This document shows positions 1 through 6,684 of a stretch of 7,064 nucleotides of DNA, piece by piece; the first letter of the stretch is position 1, and the number at the start of each line of letters is the position of its first letter. The stretch comes from CAVOBC01 sp963693635. GTDB lineage: Bacteria; Pseudomonadota; Gammaproteobacteria; Pseudomonadales; Azotimanducaceae. The stretch covers positions 1-7,064 of the forward strand of contig CAVOBC010000257.1 in the NCBI GenBank assembly GCA_963693635.1. Direction: 5' to 3'. The notes beneath the pieces are model-generated. The model saw nothing but the letters and a program-made list of their open reading frames with translations, did no database searches and was not told the DNA's origin. The position numbers were made by a program, and so were the translations under genes.

Positions 1-72
1 GACGCTAAAAGACGCTTTGGGAAATTAGGGCCCACTTGGTGTGAGTAGTATCAGTCCGGATGCCAGCGCGGG

Positions 73-147
73 CTAGTGTCCTTCGACGTACCGCATCGCA
101 CCGACCGAGTTGCCCTCGGTATCGGTGAACATGACCAGACCGCCCGC
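73..147 (-). pseudogene. C-terminal remnant of a VOC (glyoxalase/bleomycin-resistance fold) protein
   Basis: Reading the minus strand from 147 to the TAG at 73-75 gives 24 codons containing GLVMFTDTEGNSVGAMRYVEG. The core, an aromatic residue followed by D-T-E-G-N and a small hydrophobic ending, is the usual last strand of VOC-superfamily proteins, where a metal-binding or structural Glu sits next to the D-x-x-G-N turn. VOC proteins are normally around 120-150 residues, so about 80% is missing. The fragment follows the TGA of the DUF5916 gene with no gap and in the same frame, so no separate start codon or ribosome site for a full gene can lie upstream. An ATG at 130-132 could start a 19-residue peptide, but nothing suggests it is used. 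I read it as debris left by a deletion or rearrangement. The family call rests on a short motif only. Confidence 0.5.
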
Positions 148-3132
148 TCAGGAGCCGAAGCGATACCGGAGTTTTACGACAAGCACGTCAACGATTGGAT
201 CTGACAGTGCGTCGGTGAAGAGGTCTTCGAAGTCCTCGCTCGTTCTGTTCGGTAAATTGCTGCCCCGCGTGTAGACGACGAAGAGATCAGACAACGGGCC
301 GAGTTGCCAACGATAACGCAGTTGCGCAGTCAGTCTCGAGATGGTGAAGTCGTCGACGTCGTCGAGTGGATCTTTCATGCGGGCATAAAGATCACCACGT
401 ATCGCCGGTACCTGGAAGAAGCGCTGCTCCTTCGCCTCGATGCCAACCCATTGCAGAGTCAGGCGAAGTTGTTGCCGGGCGGTGATGAAGTAGTCAATCG
501 CAAGGTTTGTCTGCAGGTTGGTGGCGTCGAACGTAGTGAAGTTGGCGTCCCCGGTGTGCAGCAACCATTCGTCGCGACGACGGTAGGTGAAATCGAGATC
601 GATCGACATGTTTGCGGTCGGACTGTAAGTGAAGCCGATGTCGCCCGAATAGCTGACGTCACCGGTGTCCTCGCCTTCAAAGCCGACCTGAACGCTGTAG
701 CTGAATGGGCGAGCCGAATCTGTGCCGTAAGAGAACGAACCGGTGAGTCGTTCATCTGTCTTGTAGATGCCATTGCCGCGGCTGTTGCGATCGTCCCATG
801 TAGCCGCATAGAAGTTCCAGAACATGCGCACATCGGAATTGTCGGCGAGCGTCCATACAACGAACGCTGACAGCGCCGCGCGCGTGACCAGTCCGTCGGT
901 GTTCGCGGCACCCGTCGCAAAGACGCCTTGCCGCCGCTGGCGTAGCCAGGTTGGTAGGTCGCGTCCACGCTGGCCGAAAATGTTGTAGTTGAAGGACATC
1001 TCGTCGTTACGTCGGATGAAACCGAAGTCGCCGATGTTTACCTTCTTGTCCAGATAGTCGACTGACAGACTCTGGAAGATGCCGCCTTTGCTAACGTACC
1101 GGAAGTCATTAAGAATGCCGCCGCCGCTGATGCCGTCGACGGATGAATAGAGGGTCTGTGCATCCCATGTGAGTTCGCCATTGCCGGTCTGGAAATGCGT
1201 GTCTATGCCGTGGACGGTTGCGGTATCGATTGACTTGTCGACTACGGTGCCGAGATAGCCGATGGAGCGGCGGCCCTTGGTATCGGCTTCGTAGAGGGCG
1301 CGCACCACACCGAAGTCGCGACCCGGCGCGCGCACCCGGACCTGCTCGCCCGTCGCGTCGAGCGTGCCGCGCAGGTCAACCTCGTCCTCGAAAGCCGCCA
1401 GTGTGCCGTAGCGCAGGTTCCCGGTCTGGCCGACCACTTTGACGGCGCCCAGGAGGTCGGTTGGTTTGGAGCGTTCCACACCATCGACAGTAATTCCATC
1501 CGGGATAGTGACGTGCCGGGGGGCACCGCCAACGCGGCGGGTGTTCATGAGGGTGATGGGCTCGCGCGAGAAGGTCGATGGTGCGCGGCGGCCGCCGCTG
1601 CCACGGGAGGACCCGCTTTGCGGGTTCGCCCGCGGCGTTGAGACGAAGACCTCGTTGCCTTCCAGAAAGAACAGGCGCTTCTCGGCGAAGAAGGTCTCGA
1701 ATGCGGTCAGATTGACCACGACGTCGTCCGACTCGACAGCACCAAAGTCAGGGTTCAGTGCGGCGGTCACCTGCAGGTTGGTCGTTGGTCGCCAGAACAA
1801 CTCGGCACCGGCCTTGCCATCGGACTGGTCGAGGATGCCGTCGTTCACAGCGGTCAAATACGGAAACACGGCCCACTGTTGTTTCGGCTGGACCTTGGGT
1901 AACCCCATCGTGTTAAGCGCAGACATAAAACGTGGGGCTGTGAACGGCAATGCCGGCCAGCCGTACCGCTCGTCCGTATAAGCGACCTTGCGATTGACCC
2001 AGAATCCCATTGTTCGCTCATCGGCATCCGCTGGCATCGTCATCATTGACCAGGGCAGGAACATCTCAACGCTCCAGCCGTCGGCGGTTATCGCCGTGTC
2101 ACTGATCCATGGCCCATCCCACTCGGTAGTGAAGCTTCGTTCCGGGGCGACCTTGCCGTCCTGCACGGACCCGCCGAGGTTAACGATGAACCAGTAGCCA
2201 TAATTGCCCTCACCTGAGGTATCAATTGTGATGCCGTAAGCATCGCGGTTTAGATACTCGTCGCGTGCCGAGAGTCGTGAGATCAAGGTGTCCGCGGGTT
2301 GCTCCATTGTGGCACCGACGTAGAGTCCTCTGGCGGTCGCGACGAAACGGCTGGTCGTAAGGTGCCTGGCCGGTTCGAGGGTGATGGGTTCGGTAACCAG
2401 CATGTTGGTGTAGCCGGGAACGGCCTGCCAGACCGGCTCACTGAGCATGCCGTCGATCTCGATGTCCAGGTCATCGAAGCGCTGCACGGTGATGTGTTCA
2501 GACGCGCCGGTGTTGGACAGCGCGGGTTGCGATGCGCCTGCAGCGCCGGCGGATGGTCGCGTCTCTGAGCGGGTCTGCGGATTAGTTGTTGCTTTTAGAC
2601 GGGCACCCCACGTGACCGGGGGACGTTGGTCGACAAGGGTTGGGCCAACGTCATCGCCCCCGATCGGCGCCCCAGATGACGCCGGTGCGGTACTAACATC
2701 TGCTCGACGTGGCGCCGGGCTGCGACGAGGTGCGGCAGGTCGTGCGATTGTCGGCGCCGGGCGTTCGTCCGCAACGCGCGGGTCCGCTGCCAGGAACCAG
2801 GCGCTGTAGCCGCGACGCCTGGCGATCTCCACAATCTCCCGGGCAAATGACTCGATTGACTCTTCGCTCATCACGCGGTGATAACGCTGGCCGTTGACGA
2901 GCGCTGACACCAGTCGCGCGTCGACCTGGAGATCCACTTCGATTGCCTTTTGTAGTACGTGCGCCGGGGTCTCGCTGGCGAAGCTGCCGAAGACGGCGGA
3001 GCCTCGCTCTGCATGGGCTGCGCAAGCAACGAAAGCGCCGACGAAGGCGCTGACAAAGGTGAGTATCAGGATGACCGGGCGTATGTTGATGTCCTCACTG
3101 GCGGATGGCAAGCGACGCAGGCGCAGCAGCAT
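148..3132 (-). CDS. DUF5916 / CBM9-like outer-membrane beta-barrel protein with N-terminal SPOR-like domain
   Basis: The product is 994 residues. Residues 1-41 look like a signal peptide: an Arg-rich start, a hydrophobic stretch at about 19-37, and an A-H-A cleavage-type end near 39-41. Residues 45-115 resemble a SPOR domain (G-S-F-A-S near 49-53, then V-N-G-Q-R-Y-H-R-V, ending in R-G-Y-S-A-W-F-L); these domains bind denuded peptidoglycan. A Pro/Ala/Arg-rich linker covers about 120-210. Residues 213-380 form a CBM9-like beta-sandwich (IDGMLSEPVWQAV; then WSVEMFLPW). The hallmark DUF5916 segment is at 459-495 (NPDFGAVESDD, then F-F-A-E-K-R-L-F-F-L-E-G). The rest alternates polar and aromatic residues like a beta-barrel and ends in V-V-K-L-R-Y-R-F-G-S, close to a barrel C-terminal signature. 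A Gly/Ser/Arg-rich loop lies at 505-520. The likely location is the outer membrane. The function of DUF5916 proteins is not established, and carbohydrate or polymer handling is only a guess. The ATG at 3132 is the only methionine ahead of the signal peptide, but its ribosome site is weak (AAGG is too close). Confidence 0.88.
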   Translation of the reverse strand: MLLRLRRLPSASEDINIRPVILILTFVSAFVGAFVACAAHAERGSAVFGSFASETPAHVLQKAIEVDLQVDARLVSALVNGQRYHRVMSEESIESFAREIVEIARRRGYSAWFLAADPRVADERPAPTIARPAAPRRSPAPRRADVSTAPASSGAPIGGDDVGPTLVDQRPPVTWGARLKATTNPQTRSETRPSAGAAGASQPALSNTGASEHITVQRFDDLDIEIDGMLSEPVWQAVPGYTNMLVTEPITLEPARHLTTSRFVATARGLYVGATMEQPADTLISRLSARDEYLNRDAYGITIDTSGEGNYGYWFIVNLGGSVQDGKVAPERSFTTEWDGPWISDTAITADGWSVEMFLPWSMMTMPADADERTMGFWVNRKVAYTDERYGWPALPFTAPRFMSALNTMGLPKVQPKQQWAVFPYLTAVNDGILDQSDGKAGAELFWRPTTNLQVTAALNPDFGAVESDDVVVNLTAFETFFAEKRLFFLEGNEVFVSTPRANPQSGSSRGSGGRRAPSTFSREPITLMNTRRVGGAPRHVTIPDGITVDGVERSKPTDLLGAVKVVGQTGNLRYGTLAAFEDEVDLRGTLDATGEQVRVRAPGRDFGVVRALYEADTKGRRSIGYLGTVVDKSIDTATVHGIDTHFQTGNGELTWDAQTLYSSVDGISGGGILNDFRYVSKGGIFQSLSVDYLDKKVNIGDFGFIRRNDEMSFNYNIFGQRGRDLPTWLRQRRQGVFATGAANTDGLVTRAALSAFVVWTLADNSDVRMFWNFYAATWDDRNSRGNGIYKTDERLTGSFSYGTDSARPFSYSVQVGFEGEDTGDVSYSGDIGFTYSPTANMSIDLDFTYRRRDEWLLHTGDANFTTFDATNLQTNLAIDYFITARQQLRLTLQWVGIEAKEQRFFQVPAIRGDLYARMKDPLDDVDDFTISRLTAQLRYRWQLGPLSDLFVVYTRGSNLPNRTSEDFEDLFTDALSDPIVDVLVVKLRYRFGS

Positions 3133-3231
3133 ACCTTGAACGGTTGACGGGCGTTGTCCGCGATTGGTGGGGTGCCCCTGCCACGCTCATCGTCAAGGTG
3201 GTGGCGCGGCCAGGTATCAGAGGTCGATGTG

Positions 3232-3948
3232 CTACACGCTCGCGCTGACGACGGCGGACGACGAACCGCGCTTGTTGTTAGACAAGCGCCGCCGGAAGCC
3301 TCGATGGCGCTGTCGGGTGGGCTGGATCAGTGGTCGCCAAACGAGACTGGTTAACCGATGGCGGATCAGGAAGTACCACAGGCGGTTCGACCGTTTGTAG
3401 AGATAGCGCATCGCGAGATAAGCGGGCACGGCGCGCCAGTCTTCGGGGTGTCGCTGCCAGATGGATTGTCGGGTAAAGAGCCGCTTGTAGAAGGATTCGT
3501 AGCCCGCCTGAAGTTCCTCGGGTGTCATATGCTTTGGCTCGAACACGACATGGGCCGTATCGTAGAGGGACCAGTTACTTGTAAGCAGGCAGTTCTCGGC
3601 TTCCATTTGCCGGAATAGCGGCGTGCCGGGATACAGCGTCAGGATGTGAAAAGTTGCTGATTCCAGGTGGTTTTCTTCACAGCAGCGGGTCGTGATGTCG
3701 AAGATGTCCGGCCGGTCAGAGTCGAAGCCGAGGACGAAGCTGCCGTTCACCTGAGTGCCGTTGTCGTGAAGAATCCGCACGCGTCAGGCGTAGTCCCCGG
3801 GCGCGGGGGAGCGTTTTCCGGCGGCGATCAAGTTGGCTTCGCTCAAGCTCTCAAAGCCGACGAAGACGCCGGTGCAGCCAGCGAGCGCCATATCTCGCAC
3901 TAGCGTAGGGTCGTCGGTGATGCCAATCGTGACCGCTGCACTCCAGGG
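3232..3948 (-). pseudogene. Truncated, nonsense-interrupted B12-binding-type radical SAM protein
   Basis: Two minus-strand open stretches in one frame are separated by a single TGA (3784-3786). The upstream part (3945 down to 3787, 53 codons) begins WSAAVTIGITDDP and contains AGCTGVFVGFESL, the strand typical of the middle of a radical SAM barrel. The downstream part (182 codons including GTG at 3780) contains GTQVNGSFVLGFDSDRPD, TLYPGTPLFRQME and DTAHVVFEPKHMTPEEL, followed by a basic tail. This matches the C-terminal half of cobalamin-binding radical SAM enzymes (DUF4070-like tail, as in hopanoid-associated methylases and relatives). The B12-binding domain and the CxxxCxxC iron-sulfur motif are both absent: upstream of 3945 similarity vanishes, and an in-frame stop lies at 3964-3966. 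Family members usually run to some 450-500 residues, so roughly half is gone. The TGA falls where an Arg would be expected before R-V-R-I-L-H-D, consistent with a CGA to TGA change. Apart from that stop the frame is clean, so decay looks recent. A short GTG-started peptide from 3780 is possible but would lack all catalytic parts. Confidence 0.82.
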
Positions 3949-3995
3949 GAGGGGATGTGCCCGTCAACAAACTGCAGCCGACTCGTGCTGGTGGA

Positions 3996-4781
3996 CTACC
4001 CGCCTACGAATCCCGCCATGACATCAACCGCCGCCGCGGTCGATTCGTAATGCACCATGTGGCCGCCCGGTATTTTGTGCACCTCTGCACTCGTCACTAA
4101 CGCCTGGAATTTCTCAGCGTAGGCAGGCGTCACCAGCTTGTCGGATTCGCCCCAGATGAGGGCGGTGCGTGCCTTTATGCGATAGAGACGTCGCGCGAGG
4201 CCCCGCTCCGGAATCGGAAACAACAACTTGCCCGCCATACCCATGCGGTTGGCATTGCCGACCAGATAGTCGGTCAAAAACTCGGGGTCGTTGAAGTCCA
4301 TGCCAGAGCTCAGCAATTGCTGGCCGAGTTGCGCGTCATTGAACATCAGGGCGGGCAATTCAAACGGTAATGTGGCAAAGAGATCAGGTACCGGCAGGTT
4401 GTCGTCCCACAAACCGAGCGCACCGATCAGAATCAACTGATTGAACTCGTTGGGTGCGATGGCCGCCATCTCGGCCGCGATCATGCCACCCAGACAATGG
4501 CCCGCGAGAATCGGCTTTACCGGTAGCGCCAGCGCGTCGATCACGTCGTGACCATGCAGTGCAAACTCAAGGACGTCGTCGACGTCATCCTGGCCGGTTG
4601 AATCCTCGTAGCCGGGCAGGACCGGGGCGTAGATGGTGAACCGCTCGCTCAGTGCCGCGAGGAAAGGGTCGTCGGTCATGAGGCCGGTGACCCCGTGCAG
4701 GTATACGAGCGCGGGGCCAGTGCCGCCGGAGTAAAGGCGAATGTCCGCTCCGCGCGCCGTCTTGATAACGCTTGATTCCAT
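3996..4781 (-). CDS. Alpha/beta hydrolase with a cysteine nucleophile elbow
   Basis: The product is 261 residues, a typical length for a cytosolic alpha/beta-fold hydrolase; there is no signal peptide. The oxyanion-hole region is H-G-V-T-G at 29-33. The nucleophile elbow is G-H-C-L-G-G at 94-99, so the nucleophile is Cys96 (codon TGT) where most relatives have Ser. The acid is probably Asp214 (WGESDKLVTP) and the base His241 in PGGHMVHYE. The cap region covers about residues 125-200. A Cys at this position is known from dienelactone hydrolases, which open enol-lactones, but overall similarity seems closer to general alpha/beta hydrolases. The substrate is unknown. The gene is the second of an operon: its ATG overlaps the TAA of the flavin oxidoreductase gene (TAATG) and has an AGGAGG six bases ahead, so translational coupling is expected. 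A product-processing role after the oxidoreductase is inferred from this coupling. Confidence 0.92.
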   Translation of the reverse strand: MESSVIKTARGADIRLYSGGTGPALVYLHGVTGLMTDDPFLAALSERFTIYAPVLPGYEDSTGQDDVDDVLEFALHGHDVIDALALPVKPILAGHCLGGMIAAEMAAIAPNEFNQLILIGALGLWDDNLPVPDLFATLPFELPALMFNDAQLGQQLLSSGMDFNDPEFLTDYLVGNANRMGMAGKLLFPIPERGLARRLYRIKARTALIWGESDKLVTPAYAEKFQALVTSAEVHKIPGGHMVHYESTAAAVDVMAGFVGG

Positions 4782-6022
4782 TACGCGCCTCCTACAGCCG
4801 GTACCGCCTGACGATCCGAGATCTGTGGCAGTGGGTCAGTCCAGAAGCGATTGTCCTCCGCGTACTCCGGCCACTCGTTGCGCAGGTGCGGCATGACCTC
4901 CTCTGCAAATAGCTTGCTTGACCGGCGTGTCTTCTCATCGGTCATGTTGCCCACGTGGAGCAGGCAAAAGATGTTGCCCACACGCAGGCTGTGAATCAAC
5001 TTCTTCATTTGCTCAAGCACTGATGCGGGGCTGCCGGCGATGATGTAACCATCGCGAATGAGCTGATCCCATGACATCTCAGTGACATTGCCAACGGCCT
5101 GACGGGTCATCTGGGTGGTGACACCGGCCTTCAGGGTCTTGATCGTGCGGTAACCCGGCGCGTCGGCAAAACCGGGGTAAACGTGCAGGCAGCGGTTGTA
5201 GAAGTAGTCGATGTGCTCGCGGTAGTACTTCTCCGCATCCTCGTCACTGTCGGCAACGATGATCGTCTGGGCGAAGCCGGCCCGGTAAGGCGACATGTCC
5301 CGACCGCTCTTCTCAACGCGCTCCCAGTAGCCGTCCATCAACTGCTTGGCGCGCAGGTAACCACTGAAACTGAGGTACGAGTAGTTGTAATCGTTCTCGA
5401 GACAGAAGTCGTAGGTCTCAAGTGAACCGCCGCCGGGAATGAAAATAGGCGGGTCCTTCTGGATGGGCTTTGGCCAACAGTTGACGTAACGCATCTTGTT
5501 GTACTTGCCATTGAACGCAAAGGGCTCCTCTTCTGCCCAGGCGCGTTTGATCAGTTCATGTGCCTCGGCATAGCGAGGCCGGGTCTCGGCCGGGATCGTG
5601 CCGTAGACGTAATTCGTGTCCATTGATGTGCCGACAGGGAAGCCGGCGACCAGACGTCCGCCGGAAATGACGTCGAGCATCGCGAACTCCTCGGCGACCC
5701 GAATCGGGGGGTTGTAGAGCGCGATAGAGTTGCCAAGTACGACCAGTGCCGCCTTGGATGTTCTGCGTGACAGTGCCGCGGCCATGATATTGGGTGATGG
5801 CATCATGCCGTAGCCGTTCGAGTGGTGCTCGTTGACCCCGATGCCGTCGAAGCCGAGTTCCTCGGCGTATTCAAGCTGGCCGAGGTAGGTGTTGTACACC
5901 TTGTGGCCTTCCACCGGGTCGTACAGCTTATTGGGGATGTCGACCCACACGGACCGGTGTTCCTCGCGGAAGTTCTCTGGCAGGTGGGGCCAGGGCATCA
6001 GGTTGAACCAGGTGAATTTCAC
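4781..6022 (-). CDS. LLM-class (luciferase-like) flavin-dependent oxidoreductase
   Basis: With the GTG start at 6022 the product is 413 residues and begins (M)KFTWFNLMPWPHLP, the usual N-terminus of this subgroup. It belongs to the bacterial luciferase-like monooxygenase family, (beta/alpha)8 enzymes that use reduced FMN (or F420 in some members) supplied by a partner to oxidise small organic substrates. Visible markers are LEYAEELGFDGIGVNEHH at 50-67, VVLGNSIALYNPP near 94-106, RVAEEFAMLDVISGGRL at 108-124 followed by V-A-G-F-P-V-G-T-S, and IPGGGS at 195-200. The C-terminal part has YFYNRCLHVYPGFADAP and the late GSPASV segment common to LLM proteins. An in-frame ATG at 6130 would add 36 residues, but that extension is Pro-rich, unlike the family, and lacks a good ribosome site; the GTG has GGGAG six bases ahead. 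The gene is first in an operon with the alpha/beta hydrolase and divergent from the carbonic anhydrase-like gene. No flavin reductase gene is visible in the window, so reduced flavin must come from elsewhere. The substrate is unknown. Confidence 0.93.
   Translation of the reverse strand: MKFTWFNLMPWPHLPENFREEHRSVWVDIPNKLYDPVEGHKVYNTYLGQLEYAEELGFDGIGVNEHHSNGYGMMPSPNIMAAALSRRTSKAALVVLGNSIALYNPPIRVAEEFAMLDVISGGRLVAGFPVGTSMDTNYVYGTIPAETRPRYAEAHELIKRAWAEEEPFAFNGKYNKMRYVNCWPKPIQKDPPIFIPGGGSLETYDFCLENDYNYSYLSFSGYLRAKQLMDGYWERVEKSGRDMSPYRAGFAQTIIVADSDEDAEKYYREHIDYFYNRCLHVYPGFADAPGYRTIKTLKAGVTTQMTRQAVGNVTEMSWDQLIRDGYIIAGSPASVLEQMKKLIHSLRVGNIFCLLHVGNMTDEKTRRSSKLFAEEVMPHLRNEWPEYAEDNRFWTDPLPQISDRQAVPAVGGA
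4788..4793 (-). promoter_or_regulatory. Ribosome binding site of the alpha/beta hydrolase gene
   Basis: The minus strand reads TAGGAGGCGCGTAATG: a perfect AGGAGG with a six-base spacer to the ATG. It lies inside the last codons of the upstream oxidoreductase gene, whose TAA overlaps the ATG. This fixes the hydrolase start and supports co-translation of the pair. Confidence 0.85.
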
Positions 6023-6028
6023 AGCGAG

Positions 6029-6033
6029 CTCCC
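6029..6033 (-). promoter_or_regulatory. Ribosome binding site deciding the GTG start of the flavin oxidoreductase
   Basis: The minus strand reads ACGGGAGCTCGCTGTG: a GGGAG with a six-base spacer to the GTG at 6020-6022. It supports this start over the ATG at 6130 and a second in-frame ATG at 6053-6055. Both upstream candidates would give N-termini unlike the K-F-T-W-F-N-L-M-P-W opening of the family. Confidence 0.7.
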
Positions 6034-6085
6034 GTTCTTTAATTTTGCTGACCATGCCACAAGGCAATGGCGGCGCGATAGGGTG

Positions 6086-6098
6086 GCTCGCAGCGAGC
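6086..6098. promoter_or_regulatory. Palindrome in the divergent intergenic region (candidate operator, weak)
   Basis: The 125-bp gap between the divergent oxidoreductase and carbonic anhydrase-like genes (6023-6147) contains GCTCGC-A-GCGAGC, a perfect six-base inverted repeat around one central base. Its position between two divergent starts would suit an operator. It is short and GC-rich, however, and could be chance. I could not find a convincing -35/-10 pair on either strand of this gap. Confidence 0.2.
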
Positions 6099-6147
6099 GG
6101 CCTGGACGGCGTGAGACAATCACTGATCAACCCACGGGCAGTCCGGC

Positions 6148-6654
6148 ATGATCAAGACGTTTCGAAATCAGACGCCGCGGGTGCACGACGATGCATGGGT
6201 GTCGGCAACCGCGCTCGTCATGGGCGACGTTGAACTTGGGGCCTATGTTGGCGTTTGGCCCGGGGCGGTTATCCGCGGCGACTTTGCGCACATTGCCATG
6301 GGCGCAGGCACGATCGTTGAAGACAACGTCGTCGTACATTCCGGCAAAGAGATGACCCTTGGCACCAACGTCATCATCGGGCATGGCGCGGTTGTGCATT
6401 GCGGACGTGTCGGCAATAACACGATGATCGCGAACAACGCGACGGTGTTGGATGACGCCGAGATTGGCGATTTCTGCATCCTTGGCGCGGGCTGCGTCGT
6501 CAGCCCCGGCATGCGCGTGCCGAGCGGCAGCCTGGTTTTCGGGACGCCCGGGAAGGTGGTGGGGCCGGTCAAACCGCACCAGATGGAGCGGCTAGAGCGC
6601 GGTAACCTGTCCTACCGGCCAATGCTCGTCGATTACCGCAGGGAAGGTATCTGA
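6148..6654 (+). CDS. Gamma-class carbonic anhydrase-like left-handed beta-helix protein
   Basis: The product is 168 residues, close to the usual length of the YrdA/PaaY/CaiE-type gamma-carbonic anhydrase family, which form cytosolic trimers of hexapeptide-repeat beta-helices. The opening, T-P-R-V-H-D-D-A-W-V, is typical. R43-G-D45 matches the conserved Arg/Asp pair. Likely zinc ligands are His64 (VVVHS), His79 and His84 (GHGAVVHCG, with the characteristic five-residue step). Hexapeptide repeats run to about residue 138, followed by FGTPGKVVGPV and a helical tail (MERLERGNLSY). The loop between the first His and the GH...H pair is short. The position of the catalytic-site Gln of archaeal Cam appears to be Glu58. 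Carbonic anhydrase activity is therefore uncertain: many family members have none shown, and PaaY is a thioesterase. The ATG at 6148 fits the family N-terminus; the ribosome site is weak. The gene stands alone, divergent from the oxidoreductase operon. Confidence 0.92.
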   Translation: MIKTFRNQTPRVHDDAWVSATALVMGDVELGAYVGVWPGAVIRGDFAHIAMGAGTIVEDNVVVHSGKEMTLGTNVIIGHGAVVHCGRVGNNTMIANNATVLDDAEIGDFCILGAGCVVSPGMRVPSGSLVFGTPGKVVGPVKPHQMERLERGNLSYRPMLVDYRREGI

Positions 6655-6684
6655 CCTGCACCGGTTTAGCGGTGGAGCGGCAGA

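Noticed and set aside
1..20. Short direct repeat GACGCT (1-6 and 11-16) with a small AAAG/CTTT hairpin
   Set aside because: Six-base units and a four-base stem are within chance; no longer repeat or mobile-element end is visible.
304..870. Plus-strand open frame of 188 codons inside the DUF5916 gene
   Set aside because: It lies wholly antisense to a well-supported coding region; its translation shows no family motif and no ribosome site. A GC-rich shadow frame.
1439..1981. Plus-strand open frame of 180 codons
   Set aside because: Also antisense to the DUF5916 gene, covering its conserved NPDFGAVESDD segment on the other strand; the translation looks random.
3133..3231. TTGACG on the minus strand as a -35 box for the DUF5916 gene
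   Set aside because: No -10-like sequence follows at 16-18 bases; the downstream stretch is C-rich.
3784..3786. Selenocysteine readthrough at the TGA of the radical SAM remnant
   Set aside because: The position corresponds to an Arg-type residue rather than a Cys, no SECIS-like hairpin is evident just downstream, and the gene lacks its catalytic half anyway.
3664..3903. Plus-strand open frame across the radical SAM remnant
   Set aside because: The opposite strand gives continuous radical SAM similarity through the whole stretch; the plus-strand frame has none.
6127..6579. Minus-strand open frame of 150 codons opposite the carbonic anhydrase-like gene
   Set aside because: A mirror frame of a hexapeptide-repeat gene; the His/Asp/Ala/Arg-rich translation has no recognisable domain.
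6656..6683. Possible bidirectional terminator between the converging genes
   Set aside because: Only a five-base stem (CACCG/CGGTG, 6659-6663 with 6670-6674) with a six-base loop, and no T-run on either side; too weak to call.
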